A DNA stretch of 64,000 nt from Treponema ruminis (GTDB lineage Bacteria > Spirochaetota > Spirochaetia > Treponematales > Treponemataceae). A program made the translations under genes and the position numbers. The DNA is taken from NCBI GenBank assembly GCA_017161305.1, contig CP031518.1, positions 2,418,001 through 2,482,000 of the forward strand, read 5' to 3'. The notes under the pieces were generated by a model, which saw nothing but the letters and a program-made list of their open reading frames with translations, did not search any database and was not told the DNA's origin. This document shows, piece after piece, positions 48,612 through 57,100 of this stretch (the stretch's first letter is position 1; each line of letters begins with the position of its first letter).

Positions 48612-49913
48612 TTATCGGCCACGGTCGCTCTTGTTGTCCGGCACGATTATCGCGTCAATCACAAGACCTTTCTGCTCGGCAAGGCGGGCGACCAAATCTT
48701 TAGAATACTTTCCGCTTCCCCTCGGACTTGGGTGAGGCTCAGCATCGCCAATCAGGATTATTTTCCGCTCGGCATCATTTCGCCACTTGTAATATTCAAT
48801 CGAAGCATAAAGAGCCTCGTAAACAGCCTCAGGAATGTCTCCGCCCTCAGTACCATGTATATAGAAGCCATTTAAATTCTTTTTGAAATTCTGGACATTT
48901 TCAGTGAATTCGAACTTTTTGACCGGCAGATCCATCCACTTGTAGGTGTCGCCGTAATCGCGGTAAAGCAAAAGCCCCAGCCTCAGGCTCTTAAATTCCT
49001 TCACTTTTTCAATCAGCTGGGGAACCCAGACTTTACGCAGTTTTTCAATGTCATCCTTCATGCTGCCCGTAGTATCAATCGCAAAAATGACATCAGCCTC
49101 ATCCTTGTTTTTGATTCTTTCGATGGCAGCCATAATATCGTCAGGAAGGGAGTCTGGTCCCTTTGAGTAAACCATTTCACCGCCGCCAAAAGCCGCAATA
49201 TTCTTAAAACTCTCGGCTGCGTCAGGATTGTAGTCATCGGTAAGGACGATAACTTCAGGTTCTTCCGGGATTGGCTCAGGTTCCGGCTCGGGTTCAACTT
49301 CCTTTACAGGCACTTCGTCAATTTCAGGCTCCGGCTCCGGCTCTTTTGGAGGTGGAAGAGGCTTTTCCTTTACGACAGCTTTTCCCAGATCAAACATAAA
49401 GGGGTTGTCAGCATAATCACCGGTATAGTCACCATATTTTTTTTCAAAAGAACGGATGTTGATGAAGGTTCCCCGGCCGATTTTCAAAAGACCGTTGCGG
49501 GTCCATGGATAACCATAGGCGATTTCTGAAGGAATGAAGATATGAAAGGCTTCTCCGAAAAGTGAATCAGGCTCAGGAGTTGAGTCCATGAGGGGATATT
49601 TTGCCCCTTCTGAATCAAGAACTTTGCCGTTAAGATAGCGTATTTCGTCACCATTTATGGAATTATACTCAAGGGCACGGTAAGCGTAGCTGTCCTGCTT
49701 TCCTTCCGGGTCTTTCGTAGTCTCAACAAGCATTACCGACTCAATGCGGCTTTTCTTCCTTATATAAAGGTGATATCCTTTTGCCGAGTCAAAATTGGCT
49801 CCATCATCATAGACAAGACGCAAATCTTCAGGATGAATGAGAATGTCTTCCGCCGCAAAAGTTATTTCAAGAGAAAAAATCATCAGAAAAAACAAAAGGA
49901 TACTTTTCTTCAT
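48612..49913 (-). CDS. Secreted protein with a von Willebrand A domain
   Basis: The 433-residue protein has a signal peptide (about 1-20, IFSLEITFAAED), an N-terminal domain of about 160 residues, a Pro/Glu repeat linker (about 185-230, PEPEPEPIPEEPE) and a C-terminal VWA domain. The MIDAS metal site is seen in FAIDTTGSMKDD near residue 281 and TEGGDIPEAV near 358. It probably binds a protein or matrix partner in the periplasm or at the cell surface. It ends soon after the last VWA strand at the edge of element R8. Confidence 0.85.
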   Translation of the reverse strand: MKKSILLFFLMIFSLEITFAAEDILIHPEDLRLVYDDGANFDSAKGYHLYIRKKSRIESVMLVETTKDPEGKQDSYAYRALEYNSINGDEIRYLNGKVLDSEGAKYPLMDSTPEPDSLFGEAFHIFIPSEIAYGYPWTRNGLLKIGRGTFINIRSFEKKYGDYTGDYADNPFMFDLGKAVVKEKPLPPPKEPEPEPEIDEVPVKEVEPEPEPEPIPEEPEVIVLTDDYNPDAAESFKNIAAFGGGEMVYSKGPDSLPDDIMAAIERIKNKDEADVIFAIDTTGSMKDDIEKLRKVWVPQLIEKVKEFKSLRLGLLLYRDYGDTYKWMDLPVKKFEFTENVQNFKKNLNGFYIHGTEGGDIPEAVYEALYASIEYYKWRNDAERKIILIGDAEPHPSPRGSGKYSKDLVARLAEQKGLVIDAIIVPDNKSDRGR

Positions 49914-50019
49914 ATTCTAACAATCGGCACGAAAGAATATTGAATTTAGATAAAAGTATGCTATAATAAAATGTCTGAATAATGCTAAGTTTTCAGATTT
50001 TGATTATTACGGTAAAATC

Positions 50020-51132
50020 ATGGACGAAATAAAGTTGGAATTCACTAACGTTGACATAAGCGAATTCTTCGATCAAAGCGAACAGCCTCAGGAAGAAATA
50101 GATACAGGAATCGTTGTATTCACAGAGCACCAGAGACAGCTGGTTCACACACTCCGCGACAAGCTCACGGGCGACAATGAAAATCAGCTTGCCCCTTTGA
50201 ACAAGCGAATCGACGACCTTAAAAAACTCGCAATTGCAATCGCAAACTTTCCTTCACTTTTGGAAAGGGCAGACCTTACAGGCGGCACACGCACGCCAAA
50301 TTCCCTGATAGACTCTCTTGTAAATTCAAATCGTGAGGGCGACACTACCCTTCAGCTTCCGTCAAAGGCTACTCTGGGCAAGGGCTTTCTTGTTGCAAAG
50401 CTGCACACATTTTCTTCCATTGAAAAGATTGCCCGCTCAGCAAACCTCGACCAGAAATTCATTCATCAGATTCACGACGAAACGATTTCCATGATGTTCC
50501 TCCTTCTTGCCGAAGATGTCTACCTTAACCTCATCCGCGACACAAGCCTCACCATGGAAACCCGCCGCCAGCTGGCCCTGGCCCTTCTCCTTCTTTGGGA
50601 ACACCGGGCAGACCAGAATATCTCAGACATTTCACCGGTCTTGCAGGCAGTCTGGCAGGCACGCACACGCTTGGCTCCGGCTTTCGGCACCATGATGGGT
50701 ACAAGCGAGCTCATTATGATTTCCTTCCAGCTTGACGAGCAGTGGTCTCAGTTCATCAAAACCAAACTGGGTGAGCAGGGCGTCAATCAGGCCATGGAAG
50801 AATTTCTTTTCGGCATTTCATACGAGCAGATTACCAAGCTCAAAAGCCTTCTTCGTGAACGTGGAATCGCCGCAATCGGTCGTGACGAAGTCTCTTCATT
50901 TCTGGGCACAGACGTCAAAACAGACGTAAGCGAGGACTACCGCGATTTCTTCCAGCAGTATTCCCTGCGCCGTGACAATGCCCGAGCCCGAAAGCGCCTC
51001 GATCTGCCGGGTCCTCACAAAACCCTCGAAGATTACTTCATCAGCTTTGTAATGGACATGAACCGCGAAAAACAGGAAAAAGACCTGCACAAGCACGAAA
51101 AAATTTCAGAATCGGCAGCAGCAAACGCTTGA
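50020..51132 (+). CDS. Conserved-looking cytoplasmic protein of unknown function
   Basis: The 370-residue protein has no signal or membrane segment. It is mainly helical, with a central part like LDQKFIHQIHDETISMMFLLLAEDVYLNLI and a long middle helix LALALLLLWEHRADQNISD. The final 40 residues are charged. The 5' leader contains a possible TATAAT near 49962. It precedes rpsU by 68 bases, but without a shared role that I can see. No family is recognised. Confidence 0.75.
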   Translation: MDEIKLEFTNVDISEFFDQSEQPQEEIDTGIVVFTEHQRQLVHTLRDKLTGDNENQLAPLNKRIDDLKKLAIAIANFPSLLERADLTGGTRTPNSLIDSLVNSNREGDTTLQLPSKATLGKGFLVAKLHTFSSIEKIARSANLDQKFIHQIHDETISMMFLLLAEDVYLNLIRDTSLTMETRRQLALALLLLWEHRADQNISDISPVLQAVWQARTRLAPAFGTMMGTSELIMISFQLDEQWSQFIKTKLGEQGVNQAMEEFLFGISYEQITKLKSLLRERGIAAIGRDEVSSFLGTDVKTDVSEDYRDFFQQYSLRRDNARARKRLDLPGPHKTLEDYFISFVMDMNREKQEKDLHKHEKISESAAANA

Positions 51133-51200
51133 TTTTTTTTGTATTTTTTGATAAATTTGCGGAACTTACGGATTCTTCCGGGGTCAGGAGGTGAACACAC

Positions 51201-51413
51201 ATGGCAACAATCTTGGTTGAAGATACAGAGAACCTTGAGAAAGCAATTAAACGCTTCAAGAGAATGGTTGAAAAAGAAGGTATCATCCGCGAGTACAAAA
51301 AGCGTGAGTACTACGAAAAACCATCTACAATCCTGAACCGCAAGAACAAGACTCTTCAGCGCAAAATGATGAAGAAGACTCGTAAATCACATGATTCACG
51401 TTCAGCTTACTAA
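51201..51413 (+). CDS. rpsU: 30S ribosomal protein bS21
   Basis: The 70-residue protein is a normal-length S21, with [20 protein letters not shown]-type N-terminus and the basic [17 protein letters not shown]-like C-terminus. GGAGG precedes the ATG. Its terminator lies inside the start of the next gene. S21 binds the 3' end of 16S rRNA and helps select mRNA start sites. Confidence 0.97.
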   Translation: MATILVEDTENLEKAIKRFKRMVEKEGIIREYKKREYYEKPSTILNRKNKTLQRKMMKKTRKSHDSRSAY

Positions 51414-52347
51414 GTTCAGAAAACCTTCAGTCTTAACTGAGGGTTTTTTATTTTTTACAGCATTATTACTTTTCTCCTGCGCCACAAACCAAAATTTTCC
51501 CAAACAGGCGCAAAATCCCCAAAGCTATCAGGAAGCCGCCCCTGCACCAGAAAAAGAAAACCAGAGCGAATCCAGATTTAAATGGCAGCAGGTTCAGAAT
51601 GCTGACTGGGCCCAGTATTTTTTCTATGAAAACAAAGAAGTCCCCCTCCGCTACCACTGCCTGAAAATCAATCTGGAGGATGAAAATTTATCAATCCTCA
51701 CTTTTCCGGCTTCAAAAAATGACTTTACTCACAAAAAGGGCAAAAAAACAGACTTTTTCACAGGACTTACGGCCCAGGAATTTTCAGAAAAGACAAAATC
51801 AGTCATAGCCATAAACGCTTCTCCATATTCAGGAAAATTCAAAAACAGCAGGCTATCCCTTCTCTCTTCACCAAGGAAAATCGTCGGCATTCATATCGTA
51901 GACAAAGAAATCCTCTCGCCGCCGGTCAGGAAATACAGCGCAATCTGTTTCAAAAAAGCGGAAAAAGGCTTTACCGGAGAAATATTAAAAAAGCAGGAAT
52001 CCCAGAATTTTACCGACTACGACTTTGCTTTCGCGGGCTTTTTTACAATCCTCAAAGACTTTCAAAAAGAATCTTTCCCGGCCCAGAACTCCGACTCCCG
52101 CACGGCCCTGGGGCTTTCTCAGGACGGCAAGACACTCTATCTCCTTATAGTAGAAGGAGAAAAAAAGACTCAGAGTACAGGCCTTTCCTATCAGAAATGC
52201 GCCGACATAATGCTTGAACTCGGTGCCAGCGATGCAATTCAGCTTGACGGCGGCAATTCGACAAGCCTCTTCATAAACGGCCGGAACAGTCTGGCCTACA
52301 CAAGCAGGATTAAGAATGCGGTTTTCATCGGGTTCTCAAATAAATGA
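51391..52347 (+). CDS. Phosphodiester glycosidase-like lipoprotein (DUF2233/NAGPA type)
   Basis: The 318-residue product overlaps the end of rpsU by 23 bases. Its N-terminus (basic start, then [12 protein letters not shown]) is a lipoprotein signal with Cys near residue 29. The main domain (about 75-316) shows VIAINASPY and the hallmark [10 protein letters not shown] near 288, as in phosphodiester alpha-N-acetylglucosaminidases and exopolysaccharide-related DUF2233 proteins. It likely acts on a surface glycan. The rpsU terminator sits within its signal-peptide codons, so expression may rely on read-through. Confidence 0.82.
   Translation: MIHVQLTKFRKPSVLTEGFLFFTALLLFSCATNQNFPKQAQNPQSYQEAAPAPEKENQSESRFKWQQVQNADWAQYFFYENKEVPLRYHCLKINLEDENLSILTFPASKNDFTHKKGKKTDFFTGLTAQEFSEKTKSVIAINASPYSGKFKNSRLSLLSSPRKIVGIHIVDKEILSPPVRKYSAICFKKAEKGFTGEILKKQESQNFTDYDFAFAGFFTILKDFQKESFPAQNSDSRTALGLSQDGKTLYLLIVEGEKKTQSTGLSYQKCADIMLELGASDAIQLDGGNSTSLFINGRNSLAYTSRIKNAVFIGFSNK
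51420..51450 (+). terminator. Terminator of rpsU, inside the following gene
   Basis: AAAACCTTCAG (51420-51430) pairs with CTGAGGGTTTT (51437-51447, one G-T pair), followed by more T. It is inside codons 10-20 of the lipoprotein gene. Confidence 0.8.
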
Positions 52348-52371
52348 TAAAAACGGCCTTAAATGATTTTA

Positions 52372-52400
52372 TTGACGATAACGGTTTTATAAGATATTAT
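52372..52400 (+). promoter_or_regulatory. Leaderless-type promoter of the PilZ gene
   Basis: TTGACG (52372-52377) and TATTAT (52395-52400) have a 17-base spacer. The ATG at 52408 follows after 7 bases. Confidence 0.7.
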
Positions 52401-52407
52401 TAAGGAT

Positions 52408-53520
52408 ATGGGAATTGCGACAAGCCAACAGCTTACAAAATATTACGATCAATACCGTGACACCGAAATCACATTTACAAAGGACATAATTCGTGCACTG
52501 GGCCTCGACCCACGCCAAGTCTATGTAAAGTGTAACGGCGGTCAGTGGCCTTGTATCATCAACTCTACTTCATTCCAGCACGCAAAAATTATTGTCGGCA
52601 CAAAAGGTGGCGCATTCCAGGCTCTCGCAGCAAAGAACAATCCTACGGCCAACCTCCGCTTTTGTTTTAACGAGCAGGAAGGCGATGGCATCATAACATT
52701 TCTAGTTTCTTCACGAGTTGCTGAAATCCGCCCTTACATGAATTCAAAAGATCTTGTAATTGTAACGCTTCAGTTTGCGGCACGTCCGCCAGATGATTTA
52801 ATCGAAATTTGCGGCCGTCTGCTTGAGGCAAATGCAAATGCAGTCCGCCGCCGCGAAGAGCGAATTCCAATCACTGAAGACAGCAAACGCAAGCTCAACC
52901 TTGCCAAAGAAGAATGTAACGTAATCGTTCAGAGCGTTCCCCGCCATTGTGTGGTCCGCGACATTTCCTTCTCAGGCGCAAGGGTCATTCTTATCGGCCT
53001 CTCACAGTATCTTGCAGGCAAGGAAGCAATCCTTCGCCTTGAATTCAACGAACCAAGTGAAATCATATCAATCCGCGGCACAATCGTTGCAGCAGATTTG
53101 ATCCAGGGCCGCAAGGACATTTGTATTGCCAGCCTCAAATTTGACGAAAGCTCGCTTCCACTGTCCTTCAAAATGCACCTCAACACATATTTAACGGCAG
53201 TCCGCAAAGTTCAGCTTTCAGCATCAGAGCAGATTGCCCAGCAAAAGGCGGCTCAGGAAGCCCAGTCGGCACAAGCAGTTCAGGCTCAGCCTGCTCCGTC
53301 TGCACAGAGCGTTGCAAGGGCAGCAGTTTCAGCTCTGGCCCAGCAGACAGGTCTTGTTCCGCCGGCACAGGCACAGGCTCAAAACGCAGCCCAGTCTGCT
53401 CCACAAGCGGCTCCTGCACAAGCTCAGCCAGCTGCCCCGGCCCAGCCTGCGGCAAGCAGTGAACAGGCAGCAAGTCCTGCTCCGGCAAGTGCAGAAGCAG
53501 CCGCCGCTCCACAGGCCTAA
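52408..53520 (+). CDS. PilZ-domain protein, probable cyclic di-GMP effector
   Basis: The 370-residue protein has an N-terminal domain (about 1-140) of the kind found in spirochaete PilZ proteins, then a PilZ domain (about 150-265). The cyclic di-GMP-binding residues are visible as RRREERIP near 150 and DISFSGARV near 190. The C-terminal 85 residues are almost all Ala, Gln and Pro (AQAQNAAQSAPQAAPAQAQ-like) and are probably disordered. It likely links cyclic di-GMP to motility. The only GGDEF gene in the window is frameshifted. Confidence 0.87.
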   Translation: MGIATSQQLTKYYDQYRDTEITFTKDIIRALGLDPRQVYVKCNGGQWPCIINSTSFQHAKIIVGTKGGAFQALAAKNNPTANLRFCFNEQEGDGIITFLVSSRVAEIRPYMNSKDLVIVTLQFAARPPDDLIEICGRLLEANANAVRRREERIPITEDSKRKLNLAKEECNVIVQSVPRHCVVRDISFSGARVILIGLSQYLAGKEAILRLEFNEPSEIISIRGTIVAADLIQGRKDICIASLKFDESSLPLSFKMHLNTYLTAVRKVQLSASEQIAQQKAAQEAQSAQAVQAQPAPSAQSVARAAVSALAQQTGLVPPAQAQAQNAAQSAPQAAPAQAQPAAPAQPAASSEQAASPAPASAEAAAAPQA

Positions 53521-53531
53521 CAGATCAACAA

Positions 53532-53577
53532 AAGCACTGATTAATCAATTTGAGCGTTAATCAGTGCTTAAGTTTTT
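53532..53577 (+). terminator. Terminator of the PilZ gene
   Basis: AAGCACTGATTAA (53532-53544) pairs perfectly with TTAATCAGTGCTT (53557-53569), followed by AAGTTTTTTT. Confidence 0.9.
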
Positions 53578-53640
53578 TTCAGACAAAATTTTACATATCC
53601 CGTTATAATTTTACACACAAGAAAATTTCCAGGAGTTTTT

Positions 53641-54786
53641 ATGAATCCAGTTTCTCCTTTAGACTCAGTTTACTTTATCGACATTCCAGAGGGCTTCACT
53701 CTTTCGGACAAGGCTTTCCACCTCGATACAACAATTCCTCTTCCTGTACAAAAAAAAGCAGAGGACGCCCCAGGCACTTTCAACATGAAGGAGCTTACCG
53801 AAGAACAGATTCTCGCAGGCCTTCTTTCAATCATGGCTTACGACCCAAAAAACGAGCACATTCTCTATTACCGCTCAATTTTGCAGCATGCCCGTCCAAA
53901 CCTCAAAAAAGAACTTGGCGAGGCGGCAATCCTCAAGGCTAAAAACGAGGATTACGAGCTTGCCGAAGAAATTTTTCGTGCCCTTCATGGCTTTGATCCT
54001 GAGGACATGACAATCATCCTCAACATGGCCCTCTTCTTTGACCAGCGGGCAGATTCTTACCGCCGCTCAGGCCTGCACGAAGACGCCGATGCCTACGACG
54101 AGGACGCTCTCAACTACTACCGAGAGGCACTTGAGGCAGAACCGGCTTTACCGGACGCTTTTTTCAACGCAGGATTCTACTACCTCAAAAAGCACAGCTA
54201 CAAAGAGGCAAAGGACGTTTTCGAAACTTACCTTGCCCTCACCTGTGACGTAAAGGACGAAGATTTGGGCGAAAACGGAATCTACAAAAAGAACCGTGCC
54301 CAGGAAATCCTGAACAACATCGCAAACCGCAACATGGACGACGACCACTTCAAGACAGCCTACGACCTTATCAACCGCGGCCAAGAAGAAAAGGGACTCG
54401 AAGAAATCCGCAAATTCATCGAAAAGAACCCCAACGTCTGGAACGCATGGTTCATGCTGGGCTGGGGATTACGAAAGCTTGCCCGCTACGATGAGGCAAA
54501 AATGGCTTTTGAAAAGGCTCTCACCCTCGAGGGCGGAGATACAAGCGACACATACAACGAACTTTCAATCTGTCTTCTCGAAAAAGGCGACCTCAAGGGA
54601 GCAAAAAGACTGCTCGAAAAGGCACTGGTCAAGGACAGCGAGAATACAAAAATCATTTCAAATCTGGGATATCTGGCCCTCAAGGAAGGAAATCCTGGCA
54701 TGGCAGCCGGCTACTTCCAGACAGTTTTGGAAATCGATCCTGACGACAAGCTCGCAGCAATGGAACTTGCAAAGCTGGATGTCTAA
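53641..54786 (+). CDS. TPR-repeat protein
   Basis: The 381-residue protein has no signal peptide. From residue about 95 onward it carries TPR repeats, seen as the AxxxF and A-x7-P patterns (NYYREALEAEPALPDAFFNAGFYY, AWFMLGWGLRKLARYDEAKMAFEKAL, SNLGYLALKEGNPGMAAGYFQTVLEIDP). The N-terminal 90 residues are not TPR. AGGAG precedes the ATG and TATAAT lies near 53604. It is a protein-protein scaffold of unknown partner. Confidence 0.88.
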   Translation: MNPVSPLDSVYFIDIPEGFTLSDKAFHLDTTIPLPVQKKAEDAPGTFNMKELTEEQILAGLLSIMAYDPKNEHILYYRSILQHARPNLKKELGEAAILKAKNEDYELAEEIFRALHGFDPEDMTIILNMALFFDQRADSYRRSGLHEDADAYDEDALNYYREALEAEPALPDAFFNAGFYYLKKHSYKEAKDVFETYLALTCDVKDEDLGENGIYKKNRAQEILNNIANRNMDDDHFKTAYDLINRGQEEKGLEEIRKFIEKNPNVWNAWFMLGWGLRKLARYDEAKMAFEKALTLEGGDTSDTYNELSICLLEKGDLKGAKRLLEKALVKDSENTKIISNLGYLALKEGNPGMAAGYFQTVLEIDPDDKLAAMELAKLDV

Positions 54787-54792
54787 TTTCTG

Positions 54793-55239
54793 CTAAAAAT
54801 CTAATTTCAGCTTATCGCCCGCCTTGATTCCCACTTTCTGGTACCAGCCCTGGGGAACTTCGAGGGCGTAAAGCACTTTTGTACTGCTGGTCACGTTTTC
54901 AAGGCTGTAGGGCGTCATGTCCAGAATATCACGAATGCGGCCGTTCTTATCAATGTAAGCAATTGAAAGTGGATGAGGCGTATTCTTCATCCAGAAATCA
55001 AGCACCTGCTCTTCCTCAAAAATAAAAAGCATTCCGGTTCCGTCCGGGATAGTCTGCCTGAACATAAAGCCGTTCTGCCTTTCCTTAAAAGTTGAGGCAA
55101 CTTCCGCCTTTACAAAGACTTCCTGGCCGTCAGATTTTGTTATGGTCAGTTTTTTAACAGGCAGATTTGACTTGGATGAACATGCAGAAGAAAATACAGC
55201 AAGGGCAAGTATTAAAAATAAAAGAAAAGATTTTTTCAT
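54793..55239 (-). CDS. DUF192-family lipoprotein
   Basis: The product has 148 residues from ATG 55239 (MKKSFLLF); the in-frame ATG at 55269 would put an extra stretch before the signal. The lipobox is VFSSACSS. The domain (about 35-147) shows the DUF192 motifs FKERQNGFMFRQTIPDGTGM and LDFWMKNTPHPLSIAYID. The family is widespread in cell envelopes and its biochemistry is unknown. It converges on the TPR gene with a 6-base gap. Confidence 0.88.
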   Translation of the reverse strand: MKKSFLLFLILALAVFSSACSSKSNLPVKKLTITKSDGQEVFVKAEVASTFKERQNGFMFRQTIPDGTGMLFIFEEEQVLDFWMKNTPHPLSIAYIDKNGRIRDILDMTPYSLENVTSSTKVLYALEVPQGWYQKVGIKAGDKLKLDF

Positions 55240-55272
55240 TTGAGACATTCCACTTTTAAAGATATTCAAGCC

Positions 55273-55800
55273 TTACAGGGAATCCAAAAAATCATCCCGG
55301 GCTTTTTCGGCGCTTGTTTTTTCGACGTTTGAAGACTCTTTTTTGCTGTCAAAGGCCTTTGCATCAGTGTATTTGAGAGTGAGGGGCTTTTCCAGCGACA
55401 AAATCACGTCACCGTCACGCCAGACAGATTTTTTTGGGGAAAGTTCGTCCGGCTTGCCGTATTTTTCGCAGAGCTTTGAAAAGACTGAATAATGGTCAAG
55501 CTTGCTTTTATCAAGATTGAGGGTGATTATATAAAGCTTGTCGTTGGCAAACTGAAACCAGCACCTGCCCAGAAAAGAAAATCCGTACTGGGAACCGTCA
55601 GTCTCAATCAAAAACTGGCCGTCCGAAGGTGAAAGGGAAACATCCCTGTCTCCGCGATAACCAAACTGATGATCATTTTTAAGGGCTTCCTTTAAAGAAT
55701 CAATGTCCATTCCCAGTTTTGCGGAAGAATATCCGTTTGGAAGAGAAAAAAGCGGAATGCAGAGAAAAACAAAAGCAAATAGCGCGAAAACCTTTTTCAT
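55273..55800 (-). CDS. Exported protein of unknown function
   Basis: The product has 175 residues from ATG 55800 (MKKVFALF), with AGGAAA upstream; the longer in-frame start at 55866 would overlap the upstream regulator and break the signal peptide. The signal peptide ends near IPLFSLPNG. The mature part is a small mixed fold with a repeated strand-turn pattern, for example FLIETDGSQYGFSFLGRCWFQF and KLYIITLNLDK. No family is recognised. Confidence 0.75.
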   Translation of the reverse strand: MKKVFALFAFVFLCIPLFSLPNGYSSAKLGMDIDSLKEALKNDHQFGYRGDRDVSLSPSDGQFLIETDGSQYGFSFLGRCWFQFANDKLYIITLNLDKSKLDHYSVFSKLCEKYGKPDELSPKKSVWRDGDVILSLEKPLTLKYTDAKAFDSKKESSNVEKTSAEKARDDFLDSL

Positions 55801-55807
55801 AGCTTTC

Positions 55808-57004
55808 CTATTGATTTTGACGCTGGAGCTGCTTGCGGTAGAATTCGGCCTGTTTGAGCAATTCAAGACAATCAGGAATCAAAATCTTACCTTTTTCGAT
55901 TCGGATAAGAGGAGAATTCATAAAGTTGTAAAGGCAGCGGGCCTGATCATTCTTTGAAAGGCCGCACATTGTCGCAATATCCTCGGCCGTGAAATTCGTC
56001 ATGAACTGAGAGCCCTTGCTTACATTGATACGCATTTTCTCAAGCTGAAGGGCGAGCATGTCCACCATTTGAGCGACCGGATTTGAACGGAGCAAGGTGT
56101 TTACAAGCTGCCTCTGCATAGACCAAAGGCGCTCTGAAAGTGTTGTAGTGAGGCGGTCAACCATCTGGGCCTGAGTAGTTACCATCTGATTGAAGTTCTG
56201 CATGTTGATTGACATGACTACGCTGTCTTCTGTGGCAATCGCATTTGCAGAACGCGGCTTGCGCTCCAGCAAAGCCATCTCACCGAACATATCGCCTGCC
56301 TTGAGCATGGCAAGAGTGATTTCCGTACCGTCAACGACTTTTGAGATTTTGATTGAACCAGACCTGATGATGAACATGTCCGGTCCGTTCTGAGCCTCTG
56401 AGAAAACCATGGAACCGCGCGGATACTTTCGGACCAAGTCCTGGCTGGGCTCGACATAAGGAGCATTTACGCGGGGCTTGAGGACAGCGATTCGTTTGAG
56501 GGCCTTTTTGGCATTTTCGCTGTTCTTTTCCATTTTGATGTACTGGTAGTAAGCGAAGAAAGCGATGTCAAACTGCTGCTGGGCATCAAAATAAGCACCG
56601 ACATTGTAAAGCTGCTCGTAATCATCACGCGAAGTTGAGCTTTGAGTCTGCTCCATGAGGGTTTCATTGACAACACGCATTCGGTTTGCAAAAGTACGGA
56701 TGATTTTCAACGCGACGGCAGTATTTTTTTCAATCAGTTCGATATATTGCTCACGCTGAACTGCGATACAAACGACATCAGAAATTGCATAACAGGTTTC
56801 AACCTGGGCTCGGCGGGACATACATGAAATGACACCGACAAAATCGCCAGGTCCGAGAACAACAGGCTGGCTGCCGGGCACTTCGTTCTGATGAGTAAGC
56901 TTTACATGACCACTCTGAATAATATAAAAACGGTCAGGATTTTCTTTTCCCTCGACCAGAACGTATGTATCTTTTTTAAAATTTACAAATGATAACTGAA
57001 GCAC
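55808..57004 (-). CDS. Regulator with two cyclic-nucleotide-binding domains and a Crp-like C-terminus
   Basis: The 398-residue protein starts at GTG 57004, which has GGAG upstream. Two cNMP-binding domains lie at about residues 1-115 and 185-300, each with the phosphate-loop pattern (PGDFVGVIS in the first; GDMFGEMALLERKPRSANA in the second, which keeps the Arg). A helical linker joins them. The C-terminal part (about 325-390, with FTAEDIATMCGLSKNDQARCLYNF) looks like a Crp-type winged helix. The second domain is the better candidate for nucleotide binding. Confidence 0.87.
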   Translation of the reverse strand: MLQLSFVNFKKDTYVLVEGKENPDRFYIIQSGHVKLTHQNEVPGSQPVVLGPGDFVGVISCMSRRAQVETCYAISDVVCIAVQREQYIELIEKNTAVALKIIRTFANRMRVVNETLMEQTQSSTSRDDYEQLYNVGAYFDAQQQFDIAFFAYYQYIKMEKNSENAKKALKRIAVLKPRVNAPYVEPSQDLVRKYPRGSMVFSEAQNGPDMFIIRSGSIKISKVVDGTEITLAMLKAGDMFGEMALLERKPRSANAIATEDSVVMSINMQNFNQMVTTQAQMVDRLTTTLSERLWSMQRQLVNTLLRSNPVAQMVDMLALQLEKMRINVSKGSQFMTNFTAEDIATMCGLSKNDQARCLYNFMNSPLIRIEKGKILIPDCLELLKQAEFYRKQLQRQNQ

Positions 57005-57100
57005 TTTTTTTCACTCCGCCTTCTCTTCATTATAATGCATAAACTGCAAATTGTCTCTATCTTTATATCGTCAAAAGTGAAATTATTCTTTTATAAAAAA

